Source of the DNA: Massilia sp. NR 4-1
Lineage (GTDB): Bacteria > Pseudomonadota > Gammaproteobacteria > Burkholderiales > Burkholderiaceae_D
Reading direction: 5' to 3'
Length of the DNA: 64,000 nucleotides
Assembly (NCBI RefSeq): GCF_001191005.1
Contig: NZ_CP012201.1
Location: 4,588,001-4,652,000 of the forward strand
Position 1 is the first letter of the stretch. The number at the start of each line of letters is the position of its first letter. Below, piece by piece: positions 25,368 to 33,938 of this stretch. A program made the translations under genes and the position numbers. The notes under the pieces are model-generated. The model did not search any database, was not told the origin of the DNA, and worked only from the letters and a program-made list of their open reading frames with translations.

Positions 25368-26484
25368 CAATAGCTGGCTGCTGCTGCAAGAGCAGGAGGC
25401 AGGGTACCGCTTGCCGCCAGACTTGGCCGCCCGCGACCCCTTCGGCGCGCGCGACTGCGGCTGGGTCGAGCAGATGCGTCCCTTCATCCGCCAGTTCTGC
25501 CCTGAAGGCGGATTGCTGCTCGATCCCTTCTGCGGTTTCGGCACCACCCTGATGGCTGCTCATCTCGAAGGACGGCGCGGCATTGGCGTCGAGCTTGAAC
25601 CGGCGCGCGCCGGCATCGCGCAGGAGCGCATGAGCCGCGCCGGTGCCGCACGCCAGGCCGTATTGGCAGGCGATATCGTCAAGACCGCCGCCCAGCTGCC
25701 GCCCGTCGACCTGGTGTTGACGAATATCCCCTACTTCGGTTGCCGCTGGCCCGAGGAGGGCGGTGCGCAGCTGTATAACTCCACCACCTACGCGACATTC
25801 CTGGAACAGATTTACCTGGTATTCAAAGCCTTGAAGCCGTTCGTGCGCGAGGGCGGCTATGTGATTGTCATGGCCGAGAATTTGCGCATAGGCCAGCATT
25901 TTGTGCCGATGGCCTGGGACGTTGCACGCATCCTCTCCGAACGCTACGACCTCGTTGACGAGCGCATCCTGCTGTACCAGCGAACCAGGCAGCCGCTGCC
26001 TGCCTTGCAGGTGCAAAGCAACCGTGCCCACGAATACGCGCTGATCGCGCGTAAGCAGGCCCGCACCATCGACCTGCAGGAATCGCTGGGCTGCCTGCGC
26101 GCGCTGGCGGCAACCTTCCCTGACTTCGTGGTGTATGGCAGCTATGCGCGCTGGCTGCACGGCGAAGCGCTTGAGCGCCTGCCATCGGATGTCGACTTGC
26201 TGGTGCCGGACGATATTGAGCAGCTCCAAAAGCTCGTCCGCTGGTTCGAAGCGCAAGGCTTTCAGATTGCCCGCTGGGGCGCGCCCCTGGTCAGCCGCGC
26301 GGTGCCGCTGGCCGCCAACGCCGCCCACTACTTCCGCGCCCACCGCCTGCGCGCCAGCGGCGAGCTATGCGTGATCGACGTCTGCTTTGAGGATGCCCAG
26401 ATCAGCTATCCGGCCGCGCTAAGCCAGGCAACTGCGCTCGGCGGCATCAAAGTCATGCCATCTACCCGTGGAACTCATTCATAG
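25360..26484 (+). CDS. SAM methyltransferase (DNA/RNA N-methylase type) fused to a nucleotidyltransferase
   Basis: A 374-residue two-domain protein. The first ~220 residues are a class I methyltransferase with DPFCGFGTT at 55-63 (motif I) and NIPYF at 122-126 in place of the usual (D/N/S)PPY motif IV. The order I then IV resembles Trm11-type and N6/N4 methylases. The second part (about 245-370) is a minimal nucleotidyltransferase with Gly260-Ser261 and Asp277-x-Asp279, the metal-binding pattern. The TTG start at 25360 is supported by AGGAGG just upstream and overlaps the radical SAM stop. The last 10 bp overlap the convergent toxin gene. The fusion and its pairing with a radical SAM enzyme are unusual, and the substrate is unknown. 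Confidence 0.8.
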   Translation: MDNNSWLLLQEQEAGYRLPPDLAARDPFGARDCGWVEQMRPFIRQFCPEGGLLLDPFCGFGTTLMAAHLEGRRGIGVELEPARAGIAQERMSRAGAARQAVLAGDIVKTAAQLPPVDLVLTNIPYFGCRWPEEGGAQLYNSTTYATFLEQIYLVFKALKPFVREGGYVIVMAENLRIGQHFVPMAWDVARILSERYDLVDERILLYQRTRQPLPALQVQSNRAHEYALIARKQARTIDLQESLGCLRALAATFPDFVVYGSYARWLHGEALERLPSDVDLLVPDDIEQLQKLVRWFEAQGFQIARWGAPLVSRAVPLAANAAHYFRAHRLRASGELCVIDVCFEDAQISYPAALSQATALGGIKVMPSTRGTHS

Positions 26485-26729
26485 TGATATCGGCAGGCGA
26501 TGATGACCAATTCCTGTGCGGTGACTTCATATACCAGCCGATTGCGCTCATCGATCCTGCGTGACCAAAGCCCGGTCAGGTTGCCTTTCAAAGGTTCGGG
26601 TTTGCCGATACCTTCGAAAGGTGTTCTGCCTGCGGCTTTGATCAGCTCATTGATGCGTTTCAAGGTTTTTTTATCCTGGCCCTGCCAGTAAATATAGTCG
26701 TCCCAGGCTGCAAGCGTGAACGTGTAGTT
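26475..26729 (-). pseudogene. yoeB: YoeB-family toxin, no recognisable start codon
   Basis: The frame encodes about 84 residues matching YoeB mRNA interferases: an AAWDDYIYWQ-type N-terminus, LKRINELI, GIGKPEPLKGNLTGLWSRRI and the C-terminal CRYHY with catalytic His and Tyr. Reading upstream in this frame as far as a stop inside the antitoxin gene, there is no ATG, GTG or TTG before the conserved start. The first TTG (26663) lies after the conserved N-terminus and would give only 62 residues. The toxin therefore seems to have lost its start codon, or uses a non-standard one. The antitoxin gene YefM lies directly upstream. Confidence 0.75.
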
Positions 26730-26739
26730 GCGCGTCCAC

Positions 26740-27006
26740 CTACTCGGCGTCGGCTGGCTCGATAAGCTTTCTGGGCTGTGCTTTTCCGGCTCGGGCTTGG
26801 GCTATCGACTTCGCCAGATGGGCGGCATTTGCTGGCGAGCTTAATAAATGAACGGTTTCTATCAGACTGCTGTAGTGCTCAAAGGACATCAATACCGCAT
26901 CCGGCGCATCGCGCCGTGAGATAACCGTTACATCTGCGTCTTCCACCACCTGATCGATCACTGATCGCAGGTTGCTGCGAGCATCGGAGAAATTGATGAT
27001 TCTCAT
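26740..27006 (-). CDS. yefM: YefM-family antitoxin
   Basis: An 88-residue antitoxin of the Phd/YefM fold, recognised from MRIINFSDARSNLRSVIDQV and the VTVISRRDAPDAVLMSFEHY segment. Its N-terminal domain should bind DNA and repress the operon, while its C-terminal tail neutralises YoeB. The stop overlaps the region where the toxin start should be, as is normal for yefM-yoeB. The antitoxin looks intact even though the toxin start is missing. Confidence 0.88.
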   Translation of the reverse strand: MRIINFSDARSNLRSVIDQVVEDADVTVISRRDAPDAVLMSFEHYSSLIETVHLLSSPANAAHLAKSIAQARAGKAQPRKLIEPADAE

Positions 27007-27078
27007 GGTTGCACCAATTTAGAAGGATGTGTGATAAGTTGTACAAGTAAGCATAGTCCACGGCGCGACAGCATGCAA

Positions 27079-28380
27079 CTAGCCCTGGTCCAGCAGCTTG
27101 CGCAGAACGCGCGCGAACTCCTGCGCTTTTTCCTCGGTGATCGTGGAGATGGTGATGCGCAGGCCGTGTGCCGGCGCTTGCAGGCCGAAGGATTCGCCGC
27201 CGCGCACCAGCCATCCGTGCTGCGCCAATGCCAATACCAGCGCCTGGGAGTTTTGCTGCAATGGCAGCCACAGATTCAAGCCATCGGCAGGCGACGCGAC
27301 GGCAATGCCTTGCTGCGCAAGCGCCTGGACCATGATGTCGCGATGTCGTGCGTAGCCAGCCCTGGCGCGGGCGATTTGTTCCGATACCTCCGGTGAAGAG
27401 AGGCAGGCCGCAACGGCGTCCTGCAAAAGATGGCTGACCCAGTTTGTGCCCGGAGCCAGGCGCAGACGCAGGCGCTGGGAAGTCTGCGCATCGCTTGCCA
27501 CGAAGGCCAGGCGCAGATCGGGGCCGAACATCTTGGAGACGGAACGTATCAGCGCCCAGCGGCGGGCCGTGGGCGGAATCACATCCTGATAATCCATCAC
27601 CGACAGCAGGGAAAAATGATCGTCGGCGATGACCAGCACATGCGGATGCCTTGCCAGCACGGCGCGCAGCCTGCGCGCGCGGGATGCACTCAGGCTGTAG
27701 CCGCCTGGATTGTGGGCGCGCGGCGTGACGATGACGGCTTGCGCGCCCTGCGCCAGCGCCTCCTCCAGCGCCTCGGCCTGCATGCCCTGCGCATCGACGG
27801 CCACGCCCACGGTTTGCAGCCCGGCGGCGCGCAGCGCATTCACGCTGCTGATGAAGCAGGGATCTTCCACCGCCACCTTATCGCCCGCCACCAGGTGCGC
27901 CGCCAGCAGTCTTTCGATCGCATCCACCGAACCATGCGTCAGATTGATTTCCAGCTGCTCCGGGCAATCCTGGGACAGCCAGTGGCGCGCCGCGGCTTCC
28001 AGTTCAGGATCGACCGGCGGTTCGCCATACAGGCGCGCGCGGTAAGGCTTGCGGGCCAGGGCGGAGCCGATATCCGGCAGCCAGGCCGGATTCGGATTGC
28101 CGCTGCCCAGGTCGGCCAGCGGTGAACCGGGCAGCGCGCCTTCCTGCTCGCCGGGACCGCTCTGCGCGCGGATCACCGTTCCCAGCCGCCCTTGCGTGGC
28201 GGCGATGCCGGCTGCCGCCAGGCGTTTGTAGGCCATCGAGACCGTATTGCGGTTGACGCCCAGCGTGGCGGCCAGGTCGCGCACCGTGGGCAGCTCCTGG
28301 CCGGCCGTCAAGCCGCCTGTCTGAGTCAGCATGCGGATGCTGTCGAATATGTCTGCCGCGGTTTTTCCTGTAATACGCAT
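27079..28380 (-). CDS. MocR-type (GntR + aminotransferase fold) regulator, PtsJ-like
   Basis: A 433-residue regulator. An N-terminal GntR winged helix (about 1-70, with ELPTVRDLAATLGVNRNTVSMAYKRL) is joined to a fold-type I aminotransferase domain (about 90-430). SVSKMFGPDLRLAF contains the lysine that would bind pyridoxal 5'-phosphate. The start MRITGKTAADIFDSIR is like PtsJ, the PLP-responsive regulator of pyridoxal kinase. It is divergent from a YggS-type PLP-binding protein gene at 28456, and two direct repeats lie between them, so a vitamin B6 homeostasis role is likely. A weak ribosome binding site precedes the ATG. Confidence 0.88.
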   Translation of the reverse strand: MRITGKTAADIFDSIRMLTQTGGLTAGQELPTVRDLAATLGVNRNTVSMAYKRLAAAGIAATQGRLGTVIRAQSGPGEQEGALPGSPLADLGSGNPNPAWLPDIGSALARKPYRARLYGEPPVDPELEAAARHWLSQDCPEQLEINLTHGSVDAIERLLAAHLVAGDKVAVEDPCFISSVNALRAAGLQTVGVAVDAQGMQAEALEEALAQGAQAVIVTPRAHNPGGYSLSASRARRLRAVLARHPHVLVIADDHFSLLSVMDYQDVIPPTARRWALIRSVSKMFGPDLRLAFVASDAQTSQRLRLRLAPGTNWVSHLLQDAVAACLSSPEVSEQIARARAGYARHRDIMVQALAQQGIAVASPADGLNLWLPLQQNSQALVLALAQHGWLVRGGESFGLQAPAHGLRITISTITEEKAQEFARVLRKLLDQG

Positions 28381-28386
28381 AATAAT

Positions 28387-28415
28387 CTAGGACGTGATAG
28401 CATTTGGCCTAGGAC
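28387..28415. promoter_or_regulatory. Direct repeat CTAGGAC x2, likely MocR operator
   Basis: CTAGGAC occurs at 28387-28393 and again at 28409-28415, exactly 22 bp apart, about two DNA turns. MocR-type regulators commonly bind direct repeats at this sort of spacing. The pair lies between the divergent MocR and YggS-type genes. Confidence 0.55.
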
Positions 28416-28455
28416 AAATTGTACACCATGGCCTTCTGATATCGAGGTGAATGCA

Positions 28456-29268
28456 ATGCATGCGGAAAACGTCAGCATACCTTTGGAAACCCCTACCTTG
28501 CACGACCAGCATGGACGCTGGCCACAAGCCGCCTCTGTGGCCGATTTCCAGCGCAATCTCGCTGCTGTCCATGAGCGCATTGCTGCAGCTTGCCGGCGCT
28601 CAGGGCGCGATCCATTCAGCGTGCGCCTGCTCCCGGTGAGCAAGACCGTGGACGAAGCGCGCATCCGCCTGGCCTACACCGCCGGTTGCCGCCAGCTCGG
28701 CGAGAACAAGGTACAGGAAGCGTATGGCAAGTGGGAGGCGATGGCTGACCTGTCCGATGTGCAGTGGTCGGTGATCGGCCATCTGCAGACGAACAAGGCC
28801 AAGCTGGTGGCGCGCTTCGCCGCTGAATTCCAGGCGCTGGACAGCCTGCGCCTGGCCGAGGAGCTGGACCGGCGCCTGCAGGCCGAAGGCCGGGCATTGG
28901 ATGTTTTCGTACAGGTGAATACTTCGGGCGAGGCCAGCAAGTACGGCCTGCCGCCTGGGGATGTAGGCGCCTTCCTGCGCGTCCTGCCCGCCTTTTCCGC
29001 GCTGCGCGTGCGCGGCTTCATGACGCTGGCGGTGTTGTCGGCCGAAACCTCGCGCGTGCGCCAGTGTTTCGCCCTGCTGCGTGGCCTGCGCGACCGTCTG
29101 CGCCAGGAGGCGCCGGATGGCATTGGCCTCGATGAACTGTCCATGGGCATGTCCGGCGACTATGAGATCGCTATCGAGGAGGGGGCCACGGTGGTGCGCG
29201 TGGGCCAGGCCATCTTTGGCGCCCGCTCCACGCCGGACGCATATTACTGGCCTGCCGCACAGGCTTAA
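28456..29268 (+). CDS. YggS/PLPBP-family pyridoxal phosphate homeostasis protein
   Basis: A 270-residue PLP-binding TIM-barrel protein (alanine-racemase N-terminal fold). Lys63 in PVSKT is the expected PLP lysine, followed by LGENKVQEAYGKW, WSVIGHLQTNKAK and LSMGMSGDYEIAIEEGATVVRVGQAIFG, all family signatures. The family buffers free PLP and affects amino acid balance. It is longer than usual (about 230) because of a ~28-residue N-terminal extension. GAGGTG lies 6 bases before the ATG at 28456. It is followed 9 bp later by a glutamine amidotransferase gene and is divergent from the MocR regulator. A second yggS elsewhere in the genome is possible. Confidence 0.9.
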   Translation: MHAENVSIPLETPTLHDQHGRWPQAASVADFQRNLAAVHERIAAACRRSGRDPFSVRLLPVSKTVDEARIRLAYTAGCRQLGENKVQEAYGKWEAMADLSDVQWSVIGHLQTNKAKLVARFAAEFQALDSLRLAEELDRRLQAEGRALDVFVQVNTSGEASKYGLPPGDVGAFLRVLPAFSALRVRGFMTLAVLSAETSRVRQCFALLRGLRDRLRQEAPDGIGLDELSMGMSGDYEIAIEEGATVVRVGQAIFGARSTPDAYYWPAAQA

Positions 29269-29277
29269 GGAGCCGTC

Positions 29278-29994
29278 ATGCATATCCATTTTGTCGTTCA
29301 CGAAGCCTTCGAAGCGCCCGGTGCTTATGAAACCTGGGTCGAGACACGCGCTTACACGGCGAGCTATTCACGCGTCTATGCCGGCGACCCGTTGCCGCAG
29401 ACGGTGGACGCTATCGACCTGCTGGTGGTGCTGGGCGGTCCGCAGTCGCCGGCCACCACCAAGCAAGAGTGTCCGCATTTCGACTCCGCCGCCGAACAGG
29501 CGCTTATCGTCAAATGCGCGGATGCCGGAAAGGCCGTGGTGGGCGTCTGCCTCGGCGCCCAGTTGATAGGCGCTGCCCTGGGCGCGCCAAGCGAGCCCAG
29601 TCCCGAAAAGGAGATCGGCAATTTCCCCATCGCGCTCACCACCGCGGGAAAGGCCAACGCCAAATTCACCCACTTTGGCGACACGCTGGAAACAGGACAC
29701 TGGCATAGCGATATGCCCGGCCTGACCCCGGCTGCGACGGTGATTGCCGCCAGCGAGGGCTGTCCGCGCCAGATCGTCGCATACCGCGATCGGGTCTACG
29801 GCTTCCAATGCCATATGGAGTTCACCCCCGAGGCGGTGGAATTGCTCATTGCCGCCTCCGAAGCGGAGCTGGCGACGCTGACCGCGCACCGTTACGTGCA
29901 GCAGCCAGCCGCATTGCACGCCAACAGCTACGCCGCCATGAACCAGAAGCTTTTCGTTTTCCTGGATCGCCTGATGCTGGAATATTTGAACTAA
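29278..29994 (+). CDS. Class I glutamine amidotransferase-like protein
   Basis: A 238-residue GATase1 protein with the catalytic triad in place: Cys91 in GVCLGAQ, His179 and Glu181 in QCHMEFTPE. No partner synthase domain is fused, so it may hydrolyse glutamine or a gamma-glutamyl compound, or supply ammonia to an unknown enzyme. It starts 9 bp after the YggS-type gene with AAGGAG upstream, so the two form an operon. Confidence 0.88.
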   Translation: MHIHFVVHEAFEAPGAYETWVETRAYTASYSRVYAGDPLPQTVDAIDLLVVLGGPQSPATTKQECPHFDSAAEQALIVKCADAGKAVVGVCLGAQLIGAALGAPSEPSPEKEIGNFPIALTTAGKANAKFTHFGDTLETGHWHSDMPGLTPAATVIAASEGCPRQIVAYRDRVYGFQCHMEFTPEAVELLIAASEAELATLTAHRYVQQPAALHANSYAAMNQKLFVFLDRLMLEYLN

Positions 29995-30002
29995 ACCAGT
30001 CA

Positions 30003-30034
30003 TATTGATCGGTTTTGTGTAGTTTATTGATCGG
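30003..30034. promoter_or_regulatory. Direct repeat TATTGATCGG x2, possible AraC operator
   Basis: The 10-mer TATTGATCGG occurs at 30003-30012 and 30025-30034, 22 bp apart. AraC-family proteins bind direct half-sites about two turns apart. The pair lies 43 bp upstream of the AraC-type gene at 30077 and may be its autoregulatory site. Confidence 0.5.
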
Positions 30035-30076
30035 ATAGGTAGGTTTGCAAAAACATGCGTGAAATATAATTTCGGC

Positions 30077-30937
30077 ATGGATTTCTACCTTCCCCCACGC
30101 ACCCCGACCAGGCGAGCCACCCGGTTGCCGCTCCCACCAGACACGCTCGCCGTGCGCGACGGCGTGGGCATGATGGCGCAACCCTTGCTGCGCCGGGAGC
30201 AGGCCGTTTGCGGTTTCCAGTTTTTCGACGCCACGCTCTTGCTGGTCCGTTCGGGAACGCTGACGCTCGACATCGGCGCAACGCAGCAGCTCCTGGACGC
30301 GCCACTGACGCTGCTCGCCGTGGCTCAGCACACCCGCGCTGACGTCCGCAAAACCCCTGGCGGCGAAGAGCGCGTCTTCCGCTCCACTTTCCTGGCCTTG
30401 CCACCCGAAGTGATCCTGGAGTTCTACAAACAATACGAGAGCGAGACCGCGCGATCGTCGCCCCTCAGCAGCACACAGCGGCTCGACCTCGATACCCAAT
30501 TGGCCGATACGCTGGACTACTGCGTGCGCGGTATGTTGGCGGCCCAGGTCAGCGACCGCGAACAGCGGCATAGGCTGATCGGACTTCTGCTCGCGCTGGC
30601 GGAACGCGGCTGCGTCTTCCCCCGCCCTTCCGTCCTGCAGATTGGCGACAGGCTGAAAGGCTTGCTCAGTCCCGCTCCACAGCGCCGCTGGACAACGGCA
30701 ATGGCGGCGCATGAACTGGCGATGAGCGAAGCGACGCTGCGGCGCCGGCTGGCCAGCGAAAACCTGCGTTTTGAGACCCTGCTGCTGGATATCCGCATGC
30801 ACCACGCCATGACGCTGTTGCAAACCACGGCGTGGAGCATTCCCCAGATTGCCGAGGCGTCCGGATACCAGGCCAGTTCCCGTTTTTCCTCGCGCTTCCG
30901 CGAACGCTTTGGCTGCCCGCCGTCGCGCGCACGCTGA
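30077..30937 (+). CDS. AraC-family transcriptional regulator
   Basis: About 286 residues with a C-terminal AraC double helix-turn-helix (about 185-286): AMAAHELAMSEATLRRRLASE followed by SIPQIAEASGYQASSRFSSRFRERFG. The N-terminal half is a cupin-like sensor domain of the kind that silences virulence or stress regulators, with no known ligand here. I chose the ATG at 30077; a GTG at 30059 is in frame. Two 10-bp direct repeats lie just upstream. It is followed 40 bp later by a metallo-beta-lactamase-fold gene on the same strand that it may control. Confidence 0.85.
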   Translation: MDFYLPPRTPTRRATRLPLPPDTLAVRDGVGMMAQPLLRREQAVCGFQFFDATLLLVRSGTLTLDIGATQQLLDAPLTLLAVAQHTRADVRKTPGGEERVFRSTFLALPPEVILEFYKQYESETARSSPLSSTQRLDLDTQLADTLDYCVRGMLAAQVSDREQRHRLIGLLLALAERGCVFPRPSVLQIGDRLKGLLSPAPQRRWTTAMAAHELAMSEATLRRRLASENLRFETLLLDIRMHHAMTLLQTTAWSIPQIAEASGYQASSRFSSRFRERFGCPPSRAR

Positions 30938-30977
30938 ATCCCCCGCAGTAACAACTCAATCCGAAATAAGGAAGACC

Positions 30978-31949
30978 ATGATGTTCGATACCCTGTTCAA
31001 ATCGTCCCAGCCCGTCGCCGTGGCAGTAGCCGTGGCAGCCGCTTTCGCCATCGCCCCGGCGCAGGCAGCCGCGCCGATGGCCAAGTTCCAGGCGCCGGGC
31101 TTCTACCGCACCATGCTGGGCGACTTCGAGGTGACGGTGCTGAGCGACGGCACCACCGAGCTGCCGGTGGACAAGCTGCTGAAGCAGCCGGCCGGTAAGA
31201 CCAATCAGGCCCTGGGCAAGGCGTTCACGAAAAGCCCGCTGGAGACTTCCTTCAACGGCTTCCTGATCAATACCGGCAGCAAGCTGGTTCTGATCGACAC
31301 CGGCGCCGCCGGCTTGTTCGGCCCCACGCTGGGCAAGCTGGCCGTCAACCTGAAAGCCGCCGGCTACCAGCCGGAGCAGGTCGATGAAATCTACATCACT
31401 CATATGCACTTCGACCACGTGGGCGGCCTGGCCGCCGGCAAGGAGGCGGCCTTCCCCAATGCCGTGGTCCGCGCCGGCAAGGCCGATGCCGACTATTGGC
31501 TCAGCCAGGCGAATATGGACAAGGCGCCAGCGGATATGAAAGGCTTCTTCCAGGGCGCGATCAGCTCTATGGCCCCGTATATCAGCGCCAACAAGTTCCA
31601 GCCGATCACGCAGAACGGCGAGCTGACCCCCGGCATTAAGTCCTACGCCAGCGCTGGCCATACGCCAGGCCACATCAGCTACATTGTCGAGAGCAAGGGC
31701 GAAAAGCTGGTGCTGCTGGGCGACTTGATCCACGTCGCGGCGGTGCAATTCGAGAACCCCTCTGTTGGCATCGCTTTCGACAGCGAAGGCAAGGCTGCCG
31801 TATCTGAACGCAAAGCCGCATTTGCGGCGGCGGCCAAGGAAGGTTATCTGATCGGCGCCGCGCACCTTCCCTTCCCGGCGCTGGGCCACCTGAAAGCCAG
31901 CGGCAAAGGCTATACCTTCATTCCGGTCAACTACACCGTGCCACGCTAA
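30978..31949 (+). CDS. Exported metallo-beta-lactamase-fold hydrolase
   Basis: A 323-residue protein with a Sec signal peptide ending at PAQAAA (about residue 31). The metal site THMHFDHVGG has His142, His144, Asp146 and His147; GHTPGH, LLGDLIH and a late AAHLPFPALGH supply the other ligands. The fold resembles AidC/AhlD-type lactonases and related hydrolases, but the substrate cannot be assigned. AAGGAAG lies before the ATG at 30978 (a second ATG follows directly). It lies downstream of the AraC gene and ends 13 bp from the convergent LytTR gene. Confidence 0.88.
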   Translation: MMFDTLFKSSQPVAVAVAVAAAFAIAPAQAAAPMAKFQAPGFYRTMLGDFEVTVLSDGTTELPVDKLLKQPAGKTNQALGKAFTKSPLETSFNGFLINTGSKLVLIDTGAAGLFGPTLGKLAVNLKAAGYQPEQVDEIYITHMHFDHVGGLAAGKEAAFPNAVVRAGKADADYWLSQANMDKAPADMKGFFQGAISSMAPYISANKFQPITQNGELTPGIKSYASAGHTPGHISYIVESKGEKLVLLGDLIHVAAVQFENPSVGIAFDSEGKAAVSERKAAFAAAAKEGYLIGAAHLPFPALGHLKASGKGYTFIPVNYTVPR

Positions 31950-31962
31950 GCGGCGTCTTGCA

Positions 31963-32733
31963 TTACATCTGCCGGAAGTGATGCAGGTAGCTGCGGCTGA
32001 CCGGCAAGACCTCCTTGCGTCCGCGCAGATGCAGTTCGGCGGTTTCGTTCACGCCGCGCACGACTTCTGTGACATAGCCGAGATTCACGATGGCGGAACG
32101 GTGGACTTGCACGAAGCGTTCGGGATCGAGTTCCTCCACCAGCTCGCGGATGCTCTTGCGTATCAGCGCGTCGCCTTCGTCCCACGCCACCAGCGTGTAT
32201 TTTTCCTCGGCGCGCAGAAAGCTGATCTGCTCGACGGGAATCAGCCGCACGCTATTGCCCACCGACGCCTTGATCCATTGCAACCAGCGCCGCGCCGGGA
32301 TACGTTGTTCCAGCCTTCCCGCCAGCAGGTCGAGCGCCGCATCCAGTGCCTGATTGACCTGGAACGGCGCCGCCAGCTGGCGCTGCAAACGCTGTACCGT
32401 ATCGGCCAGGCGCTCCGCATCGATGGGTTTGACCAGATAGTCGATGGCGCCCTGCTCGAATGCCTGCAGCGCATACTGTTCGTAAGCGGTGACGAAGACC
32501 AGGTGCGCGCGGCGTGCCAGCGCCTTGGCCGTTTCAATGCCGTTCAGTCCAGGCATATGGATATCGAGGAACACGATCTGCGGCTGGTGCTGCTCGAACA
32601 GTTCCAGCGCCTCGGCGCCGTTGCGGGCATCGCCGGTCAGGCGCAGTTCCGGCCATAGCTGCCCCAGATGGCTGCGCAGGCGCTCGCGCAGCAGCGGCTC
32701 GTCGTCGGCGATGAGGGCGGTGATAGGCGTCAT
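31963..32733 (-). CDS. LytTR-family response regulator
   Basis: A 256-residue response regulator. The receiver domain (about 4-120) has Asp10-Asp11, phospho-acceptor Asp57 in VFLDIHMPG, and a conserved Lys in YLVKPID. The LytTR DNA-binding domain (about 155-255) contains RFVQVHRSAIVNLGYV. It is the partner of the LytS-like kinase; its ATG overlaps the kinase stop (ATGA). The family often controls cell-surface or nutrient-uptake genes. The target here is unknown. Confidence 0.92.
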   Translation of the reverse strand: MTPITALIADDEPLLRERLRSHLGQLWPELRLTGDARNGAEALELFEQHQPQIVFLDIHMPGLNGIETAKALARRAHLVFVTAYEQYALQAFEQGAIDYLVKPIDAERLADTVQRLQRQLAAPFQVNQALDAALDLLAGRLEQRIPARRWLQWIKASVGNSVRLIPVEQISFLRAEEKYTLVAWDEGDALIRKSIRELVEELDPERFVQVHRSAIVNLGYVTEVVRGVNETAELHLRGRKEVLPVSRSYLHHFRQM

Positions 32734-33800
32734 GGCTTTGGTTCCGGATAAAAGTGCAGTTCCACACGCAGGCCGTGCGGCGCTTGCTCGTGCAGTTCGA
32801 TATGTGCGTCGCCGCCGTAAAACGCCTGCAGGCGGGTGCGCAGATTGCTCAAGCCCGTCCCCGGCTGCGCCGTTTCTGACATGCCCATGCCGCTGTCGCT
32901 CACCCACAGGAGCGCCTTGCCGTCCGCAGGATCGCGCTGGCCGCCGACTTCGATATGGCCGCCATCCACGCTGGGATCGATGCCGTGGCGTACCGCGTTT
33001 TCCACCAGCGTCAGCAAGGCCATGGCCGGAAAGCGCAGTTGGGCCAGCGCGGGCAGCTCGGCCACCGTAAATTGCAGACGGTCCGGCATGCGCAGGCGCA
33101 TCAGTTCCAGGTAGTTGCGCACCAGCTGCAATTCCGTTTCCAGCGTGGCGTCGGCATCGCCCAGGCGCGGCATGGCGGCGCGCAGATAGGCGATCAGGTG
33201 GCGCAGCACCGGCCCCGCATTGCTGGAGCCGGCGGCGACCAGGGCTTCCACATTCGCCAGGGTATTGAACAGGAAGTGCGGCTCGATCTGGGCCTGCAGC
33301 AGACGCATGCGTGCATCGAGCAGTTCGCGTTCCAGCGTATTCCTTTCCAGCTCCGCCTGCAGCCGGTCGGCGCGCTCGTTCGCCCTGCGCTCATTGCGCA
33401 TTGCCAGCAGGGAGAACAGCAGGCCAAAGACCAGCGCCAGAATCACCATCAGAATATGGCCGATCAGCGTTTCGGTCTTGTGCAGATAGGCGAGCACATT
33501 GCCGCCCTGGCTCAGCACGGCCGTAGCCAGCGAGGCCAGGGGCGCCATCAGCACAATGGCGAATAGCCGGGCCGCCCCCGGCGCCAGCCAGCGCGGATGC
33601 CATTTGCCGGCCGCCGAATAGGCCATCAGCAGACAGCCGCCGACAAAGCCCACGCGGCCGAATACCGTGGCAAAGGGCGTGCTGGTGAGCGCATGCAGCA
33701 GCCATGACAGCAGCAAGGTGGCTGCCGTGACGATCGCCGCCTGCCGCAGGGTAGGCAGGGCGCTGCGTGACGAACGGACGGCGGAGGGCGCGGGAGTCAT
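32730..33800 (-). CDS. LytS/YehU-type sensor histidine kinase
   Basis: A 356-residue membrane kinase. About four membrane helices (roughly 20-140) and a coiled coil are followed by the His_kinase domain, with phosphorylated His175 in QIEPHFLFN and the ATP-binding LVENAVRHGI and DSGMGM motifs. It has no extracytoplasmic sensor domain of note. Its stop overlaps the LytTR regulator ATG by 4 bases. The start at 33800 is within a gap of about 140 bp from the divergent DUF2306 gene. Confidence 0.92.
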   Translation of the reverse strand: MTPAPSAVRSSRSALPTLRQAAIVTAATLLLSWLLHALTSTPFATVFGRVGFVGGCLLMAYSAAGKWHPRWLAPGAARLFAIVLMAPLASLATAVLSQGGNVLAYLHKTETLIGHILMVILALVFGLLFSLLAMRNERRANERADRLQAELERNTLERELLDARMRLLQAQIEPHFLFNTLANVEALVAAGSSNAGPVLRHLIAYLRAAMPRLGDADATLETELQLVRNYLELMRLRMPDRLQFTVAELPALAQLRFPAMALLTLVENAVRHGIDPSVDGGHIEVGGQRDPADGKALLWVSDSGMGMSETAQPGTGLSNLRTRLQAFYGGDAHIELHEQAPHGLRVELHFYPEPKP

Positions 33801-33938
33801 CGCGCCACAATAACCGTAAGCCCACCGTCGTTCAAGCCCCCAAAACCGCCGCCGGTCGCATGGATCCCGCTTTGGCGTATCAGTTGCGGGCCTGGCTGGC
33901 TACTCTGGCGCATGTCCAACAAACCAGGAGACAGTGCC

